A stretch of 64,000 bases of DNA from Winogradskyella flava (lineage in GTDB: Bacteria > Bacteroidota > Bacteroidia > Flavobacteriales > Flavobacteriaceae): positions 124,001-188,000 of the forward strand of contig NZ_JACLCP010000004.1 of NCBI RefSeq assembly GCF_014243395.1. Reading direction: 5' to 3'. The notes beneath the pieces are model-generated. The model was not told the DNA's origin, searched no databases, and was given only the letters and a program-made list of their open reading frames with translations. Position 1 is the stretch's first letter. Every line of letters begins with the position of its first letter. The position numbers and the translations under genes were made by a program. Of this stretch, positions 10,089-17,789 are shown piece after piece.

Positions 10089-11054
10089 ATGAAACAAAGC
10101 ATATTAAAATTAAAGGTTCTAATTATAATAATTATAGCAGCAGGTTATACGAGTTGTAGTAGCTCAGACAGTTCTGATGATACCACTCAGACTGTTTTTC
10201 GATTTGATGTCGATGGAGTTACCAAAGATTATAGTAATGACTTGGTCTCAGCAACTTTATTTAATGATGGTAAGGAATTATCTATTAGTGCTATTCCGTT
10301 GCAAAGTGGTCCAGTAACTGAATTTTTAAGACTAAAAATAGGTGAAGTCACATCAGATAATGTGGTCACGGAAGGTTTATATACCATAGGCAATTCATCT
10401 GGTTTAATAAATGAAAACATCATTTACAGAGGTAATACTTCAAGTGAGCCATTTATTGAGTTGTATGGCCCAGGTTCTGCTTATGCGTGTGATGTATTAA
10501 GCAATACCATAGTGGCTCAAATTAACTTAACAGACTTAGATGTTACAAATAGATTTGTGTCTGGTACCTTTAGTGGCACTTTATTTCAATTAGAAACTAA
10601 TGGCAGTATCACTACCATTGAGATTACTAATGGTGTGTTTACTAATGTGTCGCTTGCTACTGCAGATAAAGATATAGACGATAATAGTGTTAACGCAACG
10701 GTTAGTGGCCTTGATTACGTTTCTAATAGTTCGGTGGCGCTGAGATCACAATCTAATGGCGATCATATACGAGTAACTGCTTTCGATCATAATTTTGGAC
10801 GAATAATAATGGTTATACCTACAAGTGTCACAGCCGGGAATAGTTACGCCCTTAACAATGACAACACAGATGGTGTTTTCTTTTTTAATTTCTTAACTAG
10901 ATTACCAGACGAGGTATTGGGTAGTTCTGGTATTACCATAACGCAACACGATACGGATTTGAATATAATTGAAGGAAGTTTTTATGTTGAAAACGCTTCA
11001 ACAGATATAACCAATGCTGTATTTAGTGTTTCCTATCAAGATAACTTTGATTAA
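10089..11054 (+). CDS. Putative lipoprotein, family not recognised
   Basis: The start is set at the ATG at 10089 (MKQSILKLKVLIIIIIAAGY), because it gives a normal signal peptide. An in-frame ATG at 10074 adds MSIST. The signal ends at a Cys (YTSCSSSDSSDD) that reads as a lipobox with a weak -3 residue, followed by an acidic/serine linker. The remaining roughly 290 residues are beta-rich and Thr/Ser/Asn-rich, with no catalytic motif that I recognise. It may be co-transcribed with the upstream NMO-like gene (37 bases) and the downstream DUF3667 gene (38 bases), but the three have no obvious shared function. Confidence 0.75.
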   Translation: MKQSILKLKVLIIIIIAAGYTSCSSSDSSDDTTQTVFRFDVDGVTKDYSNDLVSATLFNDGKELSISAIPLQSGPVTEFLRLKIGEVTSDNVVTEGLYTIGNSSGLINENIIYRGNTSSEPFIELYGPGSAYACDVLSNTIVAQINLTDLDVTNRFVSGTFSGTLFQLETNGSITTIEITNGVFTNVSLATADKDIDDNSVNATVSGLDYVSNSSVALRSQSNGDHIRVTAFDHNFGRIIMVIPTSVTAGNSYALNNDNTDGVFFFNFLTRLPDEVLGSSGITITQHDTDLNIIEGSFYVENASTDITNAVFSVSYQDNFD

Positions 11055-11092
11055 AAAGTAATATTACATAGATTTTAAAGCATAACTACTAA

Positions 11093-11800
11093 ATGATTTG
11101 TAGGTCTTGTAATCAAGAACATAATAACAACTTTTGTCCTAATTGTGGTGAGAAGCGTGATGTAGAAAAAATCACATTGACTTCCATGATGTCATATGCC
11201 TTTGCATCGGTTACTAATATGGACAAGGGCTTTTTGTTAAATCTCAAAATGTTGCTGTTAAAACCACAGCGCATTACCTCAGAATATCTTAATGGTAAAA
11301 GAAAAGGCATTCTTAACCCAATATCATTTCTAATCCTGTCCGTCACATTGTATTTGGTAGTTTTGGAATTGTTTAAAATACCAAAAAAACCTAGTGATAT
11401 AAGTAAGTTGCCATCAGGAACTCTGGAGACTTTGGGAAACATGAGTTATAAAGCCGGTCAATTTATTAGAACTTATTTAAAGTTCTTTTGGATTTTGGCA
11501 ATTATTCCATTGGGACTCGCTCAGAAATTGATTTTTAGAAAATATAACTTTACAGAACATCTAGCCATAAGCTCATTTATCATTGGGCAAGCCACGTTAG
11601 TAGGTATTATAAGTTATTTAATATTGAGGTGGCCCTTAATTTTTGATCCTGTCATCTATATCATGATTACGTGGATGGTCTATAGAGTGTTTAGAACTAA
11701 TAATAAATTGGACTCCCTATTATTGGCATTTGTAGTACTATTCTTATTTATACTGCAACTTATTTTGATTACGTTTTTGATAGGCTTAAGTCAAGTTTAA
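11093..11800 (+). CDS. DUF3667 zinc-ribbon membrane protein
   Basis: 235 residues. The N-terminus has two CxxC pairs (CRSCNQ and CPNCGEKR) that form a zinc ribbon, followed by an ITLTSMMSYAF segment and a conserved KPQRITSEYLNGKRKG motif before the first membrane helix. Four or five membrane helices follow (about residues 78-235). This layout is that of DUF3667, a family common in Bacteroidota with no established function. It lies between a lipoprotein gene and the MATE gene. Confidence 0.82.
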   Translation: MICRSCNQEHNNNFCPNCGEKRDVEKITLTSMMSYAFASVTNMDKGFLLNLKMLLLKPQRITSEYLNGKRKGILNPISFLILSVTLYLVVLELFKIPKKPSDISKLPSGTLETLGNMSYKAGQFIRTYLKFFWILAIIPLGLAQKLIFRKYNFTEHLAISSFIIGQATLVGIISYLILRWPLIFDPVIYIMITWMVYRVFRTNNKLDSLLLAFVVLFLFILQLILITFLIGLSQV

Positions 11801-11932
11801 AATAAGTAAGGTTACATATTGACTTCTTAATTTTTTAAAAGCCTAACTTAGCTTAACTGACCATATCTAAGTGTTAAGCACACCTGTTCCATAACACCTC
11901 CAATTTAATTCGTACAACAAAAACCTAAGCCC

Positions 11933-11940
11933 TATTTTTG
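11933..11940 (+). promoter_or_regulatory. -7 promoter element abutting the MATE start codon
   Basis: TATTTTTG matches TAnnTTTG and ends four bases before the ATG at 11945. If this box is used, transcription would begin at or next to the start codon, giving a leaderless mRNA. Confidence 0.5.
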
Positions 11941-11944
11941 CGCT

Positions 11945-13321
11945 ATGGTTTTAAGCGACTACACGAAAGAATTTCAATACAATCTAAAACTGGCATCTCC
12001 TGTGATTTTAGGCATGCTTGGGCATACCTTTGTGAGCTTCGTGGATAATGTTATGGTCGGGCAATTGGGAGCGGCAGAATTAGCTGCAGTGTCTTTGGGT
12101 AATAGCTTTATTTTTATTGCTATGTCCATTGGTATTGGCTTCTCCACGGCCATTACACCTTTGGTCGCAGAAGCAGATACAGAACAAAATTTCACTAAAG
12201 GGAAATCGGTATTTAAACATGGGTTTTTTCTATGTACGGTTTTAGGTATCCTATTATTCCTTATGCTTTTAGTAGCCAAACCACTCATGTATGTTATGGA
12301 TCAGCCAGAAGAAGTAGTTGAGCTGGCCATTCCGTATTTGGATCTAGTGGCATTTTCGTTAGTGCCTTTAATTGTGTTTCAGGCGTTTAAACAATTTAGT
12401 GATGGCTTATCCTTAACCAAATACCCAATGTTTGCCACTATTGTGGCCAATATTCTAAATGTGGTGATCAATTATGTATTAATCTTTGGGAAGTTTGGTT
12501 TTCCAGAAATGGGAATAGTAGGTGCAGCCGTTGGTACCTTGGTATCGCGTTTTGTCATGCTCTTTTTCTTATGGTGGTTATTGGCTAAACGCCATAAGTC
12601 TAAACCTTATGTAACTAATATTAAATTCTTTAAACTAAGTAAGCAACCGCTTAAAAAACTAACCAATTTAGGATTGCCAAGCGCCATGCAAATGTTTTTT
12701 GAAGTGGCCATATTCACAGCAGCTATTTGGTTAAGTGGATTGCTTGGTAAAAATGCCCAAGCGGCCAATCAGATTGCCTTAAACCTGAGCTCCATGACCT
12801 TTATGGTAGCCATGGGATTGAGCGTGGCTGCGATGGTTAGGGTTGGCAATCAAAAGGGATTAAAGGATTATAAAAACCTAAAGCGTATTGCAGAGTCCAT
12901 CTTTTTGGTTGGGTTTGTTTTTGCCTTGGTATTTGCTTTATTTTTTGCCGTGTTTCATCAGGTGTTGCCAGACATGTATGTAGATTTAGATGATCTAGCG
13001 AATGCTGTCGATACGGCTGAGGTGGTTAAGATTGCAGCAACCTTATTGTTGGCAGCGGCAGTATTTCAGATTAGTGACAGCTTGCAAGTTGTCGCTCTTG
13101 GTGCGCTTCGCGGATTGCAAGATGTTAAGATTCCAACGCTTATTACGTTTATCTCGTATTGGGTCATAGGTTTTCCTATTGGCTATTTCCTTGGTAAAGA
13201 AGAAGCCTACGGCAGTTTAGGTATTTGGCTGGGCTTATTAGCCGGATTAAGTGCGGCAGCGATTTTGTTGTTTGTTCGATTTAATTATTTGACTAAGAAG
13301 TTGATAAGGGAAAGTGATTAA
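11945..13321 (+). CDS. MATE family multidrug/cation antiporter
   Basis: 458 residues with 12 predicted membrane helices in two six-helix halves, the MATE fold. The N-terminal half has the ASPVILGMLGHTFVSFVDNV and LGAAELAAVSLGNS segments; the second half has LPSAMQMFFEVAIF and the matching ANQIALNLSSM segment. Members export drugs or metabolites in exchange for Na+ or H+ at the inner membrane. The substrate cannot be read from sequence. This is the NorM/DinF type rather than a Wzx flippase, and it lies 22 kb from the glycan locus, so I do not link it to polysaccharide export. A TAnnTTTG box sits directly before the ATG. Confidence 0.92.
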   Translation: MVLSDYTKEFQYNLKLASPVILGMLGHTFVSFVDNVMVGQLGAAELAAVSLGNSFIFIAMSIGIGFSTAITPLVAEADTEQNFTKGKSVFKHGFFLCTVLGILLFLMLLVAKPLMYVMDQPEEVVELAIPYLDLVAFSLVPLIVFQAFKQFSDGLSLTKYPMFATIVANILNVVINYVLIFGKFGFPEMGIVGAAVGTLVSRFVMLFFLWWLLAKRHKSKPYVTNIKFFKLSKQPLKKLTNLGLPSAMQMFFEVAIFTAAIWLSGLLGKNAQAANQIALNLSSMTFMVAMGLSVAAMVRVGNQKGLKDYKNLKRIAESIFLVGFVFALVFALFFAVFHQVLPDMYVDLDDLANAVDTAEVVKIAATLLLAAAVFQISDSLQVVALGALRGLQDVKIPTLITFISYWVIGFPIGYFLGKEEAYGSLGIWLGLLAGLSAAAILLFVRFNYLTKKLIRESD

Positions 13322-13331
13322 AGTAGTTAGG

Positions 13332-13758
13332 GTTAAAAAGTGCCTAAAGTATTTAAAGTTATAAGAAAATTAAAAAATGACTAATAAAGAGTTTGCCAAA
13401 CAGCTAGAAAAGCGTACGATTAGATTTGCGATTGATATTATTAATCTATCATCGAGTATGCCGAAAACAACAGAATCATTGGTGCTTAGAAATCAATTGA
13501 CAAAGTCTGGAACTAGTATTGGTGCTAATTATAGAGAAGCTAATCGCTCTCGCAGTCCAAAAGACTTTAAAAACAAAATCAAAATAAGTTTAGCAGAAGC
13601 TAGTGAAACCGATTATTGGTTAAAAATTATTGAAGAATTGAATTGGCTTGAACTACCAAAACTGAAAGAATTAAGAATAGAAGCTAAAGAGTTACTTGCT
13701 ATTTTTACTTCTATCGCAAACAAACTTTAGACACTCTAAGTACTTATAACTTTTTAAC
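13332..13758. repeat. Inverted repeats flanking the four-helix-bundle gene
   Basis: GTTAAAAAG (13332-13340) is mirrored by CTTTTTAAC (13750-13758), and AAGTTATAAG (13356-13365) by CTTATAACTT (13743-13752). Both pairs are perfect and bracket the 117-codon gene. The right-hand arms overlap and their order is not a clean mirror, so this may be AT-rich coincidence or a decayed terminal repeat. Confidence 0.45.
13377..13730 (+). CDS. Four helix bundle protein (S23/IVP-like)
   Basis: 117 residues, all helical. It matches the four-helix-bundle family first seen as products of intervening sequences in 23S rRNA genes: RTIRFAIDIINLSSSMPKT, then the signature LVLRNQLTKSGTSIGANYRE, ANRSRSPKDF, and SLAEASETDYWLKII. 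The function is not established; structures in the family are pentameric. The gene stands between MATE and an unrelated pair, flanked by short inverted repeats. In this group such genes often sit as isolated insertions. No methyltransferase, rRNA or transposase is nearby. Confidence 0.9.
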   Translation: MTNKEFAKQLEKRTIRFAIDIINLSSSMPKTTESLVLRNQLTKSGTSIGANYREANRSRSPKDFKNKIKISLAEASETDYWLKIIEELNWLELPKLKELRIEAKELLAIFTSIANKL

Positions 13759-13770
13759 TCAAAGATTTAT

Positions 13771-13778
13771 TACTTTTG
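13771..13778 (+). promoter_or_regulatory. -7 promoter element for the 13830-14629 gene pair
   Basis: TACTTTTG matches TAnnTTTG, 51 bases before the ATG at 13830. A nine-codon open frame (13783-13812, MSNQKLRYS) lies in the resulting leader. Confidence 0.45.
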
Positions 13779-13829
13779 CCCATGAGTAATCAAAAACTTA
13801 GGTACTCGTAACTTTGACATTTATAACCT

Positions 13830-14057
13830 ATGGAACTACCAAAATTCATACTAGGCGACAATACGGATTATCCAGATGCCATTTTTATTATACATACGGA
13901 GTTTCCGAGATTCATCATTAACCTAGAGAATGATGAAGTAGAGTGGTTCGAGGAATTCGATGAGCATGACCAAAGAGAACTAGAAACCGAAACTGAAAAT
14001 TATATAAAACAGGCTACCGAGTTTTACGATAGGGAAGTAGCACGCTACGACGACTAA
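13830..14057 (+). CDS. Small acidic conserved protein
   Basis: 75 residues, strongly acidic, starting MELPKFILGDNTDYPDAIFI and containing an EVEWFEEFDEHDQRELETE stretch. No signal peptide or membrane segment. It reads as a compact soluble protein with a beta N-terminus and a helical C-terminus. I recognise it only as a small protein of Bacteroidota without a known role. Its stop overlaps the start of the PAP2 phosphatase by one base (TAATG), which implies translational coupling and a shared function or expression. Confidence 0.75.
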   Translation: MELPKFILGDNTDYPDAIFIIHTEFPRFIINLENDEVEWFEEFDEHDQRELETETENYIKQATEFYDREVARYDD

Positions 14058-14629
14058 TGCTAGAAAAACTTTTAGACTTAGATACCGAACTTTTTCTTTA
14101 CCTAAATAAATTGGGCTCTTCGACTTGGGATTGGTTGTGGTTGTTTATTACAGATGAATTTTCATTTGTACCGCTTTATGCCATTCTCCTGTTTCTCATT
14201 TATAGAAAATATGGTGTCAAACCCTTACTGATTATGGTACTGGTTATTGCGGCCATGATTACATTCACGGATCAGATTACCAACCTTTTCAAAGACGGCT
14301 TTATGCGTCCAAGACCATGTCGATTAGACAGCTTGTTGGATGAAGGTATGCGCTATATTGCTGAGCGCTGTGGTAAATATGGCTTTTTCTCTGGTCATTC
14401 TTCAAACTCAATGGCTGCTGCTGTTTTTGGTGGCTTGGTATTGCGACCCTATTTTAAGAACCTTATTTTCTTGTTGTTGTTTTGGAGCTTCATCGTTGCC
14501 TACAGCAGAATCTATGTTGGTGTGCATTATCCGTTGGATATTGTTTGTGGAATGGCGTTTGGAGCTTTAGCAGGATTTGGTTTTTACAAACTTAATAAGT
14601 ATATGCTAAAGCGGTTTATCACATCTTAA
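14057..14629 (+). CDS. PAP2 family membrane phosphatase
   Basis: 190 residues with five or six membrane helices. All three motifs of the type 2 phosphatidic acid phosphatase family are present: K79 in KDGFMRPRPC (KxxxxxxRP), His114 in FSGHSSNS (PSGH-like) and SRIYVGVHYPLD with His157 and Asp161 (SRxxxxxHxxxD). Members dephosphorylate lipid phosphates or undecaprenyl pyrophosphate on the periplasmic side. The exact substrate is open; undecaprenyl-PP recycling or lipid A dephosphorylation are both plausible beside the lipid-modification operon that ends five bases away on the opposite strand. Confidence 0.9.
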   Translation: MLEKLLDLDTELFLYLNKLGSSTWDWLWLFITDEFSFVPLYAILLFLIYRKYGVKPLLIMVLVIAAMITFTDQITNLFKDGFMRPRPCRLDSLLDEGMRYIAERCGKYGFFSGHSSNSMAAAVFGGLVLRPYFKNLIFLLLFWSFIVAYSRIYVGVHYPLDIVCGMAFGALAGFGFYKLNKYMLKRFITS

Positions 14630-14634
14630 ATATT

Positions 14635-16257
14635 TTACTTTTTCAGCGAAAGTCGATATAACTGATTGACTAATCTCGATTTATGTGCCCTTGTATTTTT
14701 AGGGGAGGTATTTAAATCGTAAGTCGCTAAAAATATAATATGATATAATTTTGAAAGCGCCTTGATGTTGTTGGGATCTTCTTTGTTTGTTAATAAATTG
14801 AACTCTTTCTCTTCAGGAATTAGAATGCCATCCTTGGTCTTTATCTTAGCTATTTTATCACCATAATTATATATGGCTTCAGGTGAGACCTTATTTAGAC
14901 TATATAACGGAACACCTGCATTGATTAATTCTGAAACAGGTTTATAATCATCTTGAATATGCGATTTAGCTATTGGCAGTGCTATTAAGCCTATGATTAA
15001 CATAAACCCAATGATGAGATAGAATACGTTCTTCATACGCTTCCGTTTTAAAAATTTGAAGATATAGAAGCCAATCACCAATAGGATTAAAGCAGAAATT
15101 ATAAATCGAATTAATAATGTTCCGGTTAAAGCAATGTTCGAAAAGAACCAAATCATCCAAAACAAACAAGCGATACAGCCAATGAGTCCAAATGAAAAAT
15201 AAACAGGAAAGGTTTCTTTCTTCGAGCTTATGTTTTTGAATTCTCGAACTAAATACTCTATATAAAAACCAATATTTAGAGCTAAGGGTATAAGTACAGG
15301 CATTAAGTAGCGTGATTTCTTTTCAGGAATAACAGATAGTAAAATCACGGCAATTATCGTCCAGAAGAAGCTAAATCGATAAGCTTTTAGATTGGACACC
15401 CGAGATTTCATGTAAGGATATAACAAGCTTAGAAATGCAGGAATAGTCCATAATCCACTCTGTACAAAAAAGCTCCAATAATAATAGAAAGGTCTAACGT
15501 TATAACTGCTCCAATTTGAGGTTTCACGCTCAGTAATAGCAGCAAAAGTTTCAGGATCTGCAACTCGTACATGGAAGTACCACCAACCTCCTAAAACAAT
15601 ACCAAAGACTAAAAGACTGAATAATTTCAAAAAGTGTAATGTTCCACCTTTTGGTTTATAAGCGACGCTGTAGGCTATGACAAAAGATAAAAAGAGCACA
15701 TATAATGACACTGGTCCTTTTGATAATATAGAACAAGCCATGAATAACACAAAAAGTAAGCTATGGCGTATAGGTGTTTTTTGCTTTTGAAACATGAGAA
15801 ACAACTGATACAAAGCCATAAGCATAAAGCCATGTGTATAAATATCCCAAGGTGCTTCTATGATGATGCCTATGACATAAAATGAACTTAGTACAATGAA
15901 GCCATTAATCAGGCTATGTGATTTATCGAGCTTGAGTTTTTTTGATAATAAATAAGTAGATATACCAATGCTCGCCATAAAAAGTAAGGCTGGCCAACGC
16001 AATGCCAATACCGACTTCATCCCAAAAAGCATCCCAAAAAAAGCAGTAATCCATGTTGGTAAAGGCGGCTTTTGATAACGCGCTTCGCCATTCATGGTCG
16101 TTAAGATCCAATTGTCATCTGTAAGCATTTCCCTAGCCGAAATGAAATTACGTGCTTCCATTATAGTCACAGGAATGGCGTCAATTGTAAAGCCTAGCAT
16201 CACAATGACAAAAAGCAATAGACTTAAAATCGGATATTTTTCTATACGCTTAATCAT
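14635..16257 (-). CDS. GT39 (ArnT/PMT-like) membrane glycosyltransferase
   Basis: 540 residues with about 12 membrane helices. The first periplasmic loop carries the family signature: MEARNFISAREML, then WILTTMNGEARYQKPPLPTW, matching the ArnT/PMT_2 pattern in which an acidic residue and the KPPL motif bind the lipid-linked sugar donor. The first acidic position reads Met-Glu rather than Asp-Glu as in ArnT. Members move a sugar from a polyprenyl-phosphate donor to lipid A, protein or glycan in the periplasm. It is the last of three overlapping genes (8-base overlap upstream); the GT2 encoded there could make the polyprenyl-P-sugar it uses. The acceptor is unknown. Confidence 0.85.
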   Translation of the reverse strand: MIKRIEKYPILSLLLFVIVMLGFTIDAIPVTIMEARNFISAREMLTDDNWILTTMNGEARYQKPPLPTWITAFFGMLFGMKSVLALRWPALLFMASIGISTYLLSKKLKLDKSHSLINGFIVLSSFYVIGIIIEAPWDIYTHGFMLMALYQLFLMFQKQKTPIRHSLLFVLFMACSILSKGPVSLYVLFLSFVIAYSVAYKPKGGTLHFLKLFSLLVFGIVLGGWWYFHVRVADPETFAAITERETSNWSSYNVRPFYYYWSFFVQSGLWTIPAFLSLLYPYMKSRVSNLKAYRFSFFWTIIAVILLSVIPEKKSRYLMPVLIPLALNIGFYIEYLVREFKNISSKKETFPVYFSFGLIGCIACLFWMIWFFSNIALTGTLLIRFIISALILLVIGFYIFKFLKRKRMKNVFYLIIGFMLIIGLIALPIAKSHIQDDYKPVSELINAGVPLYSLNKVSPEAIYNYGDKIAKIKTKDGILIPEEKEFNLLTNKEDPNNIKALSKLYHIIFLATYDLNTSPKNTRAHKSRLVNQLYRLSLKK

Positions 16258-16873
16258 TGGTTTGTCTCATGAGGTAAGCATTACGTGCATATATTATCAT
16301 TCCGAATAAATGCCCAACAAAGAGGACAGGATCTTCTCTAATAATGGCATAAGTTAAGATAAGAGAAGCACCGATTAAACTCAAAACCCAAAAGCCCATA
16401 GGTAATGAAGATGCTTTATGACGCTCAGCATGTATCCATTGATACACAAAACGTAATGTAAAAATCACTTGAGCCACAATACCAAGGATTAGTAGCCAAG
16501 TTGGAATAGCTTCATTTTTAAATAACAATTCGATATCTATCTTATTATTGTTATAATAGAAAATAACAATAAGGATTGGCACAATCAATAATAAATATCG
16601 CACAATCTTAGGGAACTTTTGCCATTGTCCTTGAAGCTGAAGATTTCTTATGTAAATGAAGTAAGTTAAACTTTGCCCTAACATAATGGCGAAATCCAAT
16701 CGCAAATACCCATAAATAAAGAGTAGGAACGAGGCGATCAAACTTAGCGTCCAAAATGTTGTTGGTGTAATAACCTTACGTTGCTTTTCTGAGGTGACCC
16801 ATTGAATGAGCAATCGAGATGAAAATAGAATCTGCGCTAAAAAGCCTATGGAATAAATTAACCAATCCTTCAT
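16250..16873 (-). CDS. Tandem LAB_N (lipid A biosynthesis N-terminal-like) membrane protein
   Basis: 207 residues made of two copies of the small LAB_N membrane domain. Copy 1 (about 1-85) has SSRLLIQWVTSEKQRK and FWTLSLIAS; copy 2 (about 125-205) has TLRFVYQWIHAERHKA and FWVLSLIGA. Each has a conserved QW dipeptide, a basic turn and three hydrophobic helices. LAB_N is named for the N-terminus of some LpxB proteins and resembles PQ-loop half-transporters, so six or seven helices in two repeats suggests a carrier or flippase-like fold. That role is inference. Overlaps of 4 and 8 bases with its neighbours tie it to the GT2 and GT39 enzymes. Confidence 0.82.
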   Translation of the reverse strand: MKDWLIYSIGFLAQILFSSRLLIQWVTSEKQRKVITPTTFWTLSLIASFLLFIYGYLRLDFAIMLGQSLTYFIYIRNLQLQGQWQKFPKIVRYLLLIVPILIVIFYYNNNKIDIELLFKNEAIPTWLLILGIVAQVIFTLRFVYQWIHAERHKASSLPMGFWVLSLIGASLILTYAIIREDPVLFVGHLFGMIIYARNAYLMRQTND

Positions 16874-17586
16874 TTGCTAGTTTTGGCAACATTATAATTG
16901 ATGTATTTCTTCTTCATCCATAAATAAGCAAAACAATCCATTAGCGGACCTAAAAGACGATTCCAAAGTCCAAATTTTGCGGTACCTGCAATTCTCGGAA
17001 AATGCTGCACAGGGACTTGAGTTATCCTACCGTTTTGTAACATAATCATGGCAGGTAAGAAACGATGCAAACCTCTAAACATTGGAATACGCTTTGCGTA
17101 ATCCGTCTTGATTATTTTAAGAGGACAACCTGTATCATCCATACCATCTTTGGTAAATGCACGTCTAATACCATTGGCAATTTTAGAAGACATATTCTTT
17201 ACAAAGGAGTCTTTTCTATTAGAGCGCACACCAGTAACCAACTCATGAGTATCTATATGTTCTAGAAGACTATTAAAATCTTCAGGAGATGTCTGTAAAT
17301 CAGAATCAATATAGCCAACCAGTTTAGTTTCAGCATGGTCAAAGCCTGCTTTTATAGCTGCACTTAGACCTCTGTTTTCTTTAAAGAGTATATATTCAAA
17401 AGCTGTATTGCGGTTACAGATGTCCTCAATGAATGCTTGACTGTTATCTTTTGATCCATCATTAACAAATAGCACGGATGCAGGAACGGATGCCATTTTT
17501 AAGTAGTTGGCAAGTTCGGTTTCAACACGCTCTAGATTTTCGGCTTCGTTATAAACCGGAACTATAATCGTTAGCTTATACATCAT
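16870..17586 (-). CDS. GT2 family transferase, DPM1/ArnC-like
   Basis: 238 residues. The GT-A fold is clear from LTIIVPVYNEAENLERVETE at the N-terminus, the ASVLFVNDGSKDNS nucleotide-binding segment, the metal-binding SDLQTSPED (DxD-like) and the acceptor-side region DGMDDTGCPLKI. It lacks the long C-terminal membrane segments of ArnC, closer to dolichol-phosphate mannose synthase type enzymes. Expected reaction: transfer of a sugar from a nucleotide donor to polyprenyl phosphate at the cytoplasmic face. It is the first gene of the three-gene operon, so it probably makes the donor for the GT39 enzyme. The start is one of two adjacent ATGs (17586 or 17583). Confidence 0.87.
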   Translation of the reverse strand: MMYKLTIIVPVYNEAENLERVETELANYLKMASVPASVLFVNDGSKDNSQAFIEDICNRNTAFEYILFKENRGLSAAIKAGFDHAETKLVGYIDSDLQTSPEDFNSLLEHIDTHELVTGVRSNRKDSFVKNMSSKIANGIRRAFTKDGMDDTGCPLKIIKTDYAKRIPMFRGLHRFLPAMIMLQNGRITQVPVQHFPRIAGTAKFGLWNRLLGPLMDCFAYLWMKKKYINYNVAKTSK

Positions 17587-17627
17587 ATGCTTGATGGCTT
17601 AATCTGTGCAAAAGTATTGTTTTTTAT

Positions 17628-17789
17628 TGAACTCATATTCACTTTGAATGTTTAACCGAAAATGAAATAAAACCTGTTCAGATGATGGTATTTTTAAAAT
17701 TCATAGCAGAGCTACGTATGAGGAAATAGAAGAAATATGAACGGGTTTCAAACATTTTTTAGGAAATAGACAAAGTGAATATGAGTTCA
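17628..17789. repeat. 162-bp nested palindromic element
   Basis: The outer arms are perfect over 19 bp (17628-17646 with 17771-17789). Directly inside, AATGTTT (17647-17653) pairs with AAACATT (17750-17756), and an 11-base arm (17670-17680) pairs with 17738-17748 with one wobble. A 10-bp direct repeat AGGAAATAGA occurs at 17721 and 17761. The element fills most of the spacer between the meaB stop codon and the GT2 start. No coding sequence is visible inside. Confidence 0.75.

Noticed and set aside
11945..13321. MATE protein as the missing Wzx flippase of the glycan locus
   Set aside because: It has NorM/DinF-type motifs, is 22 kb away and is expressed from its own promoter.
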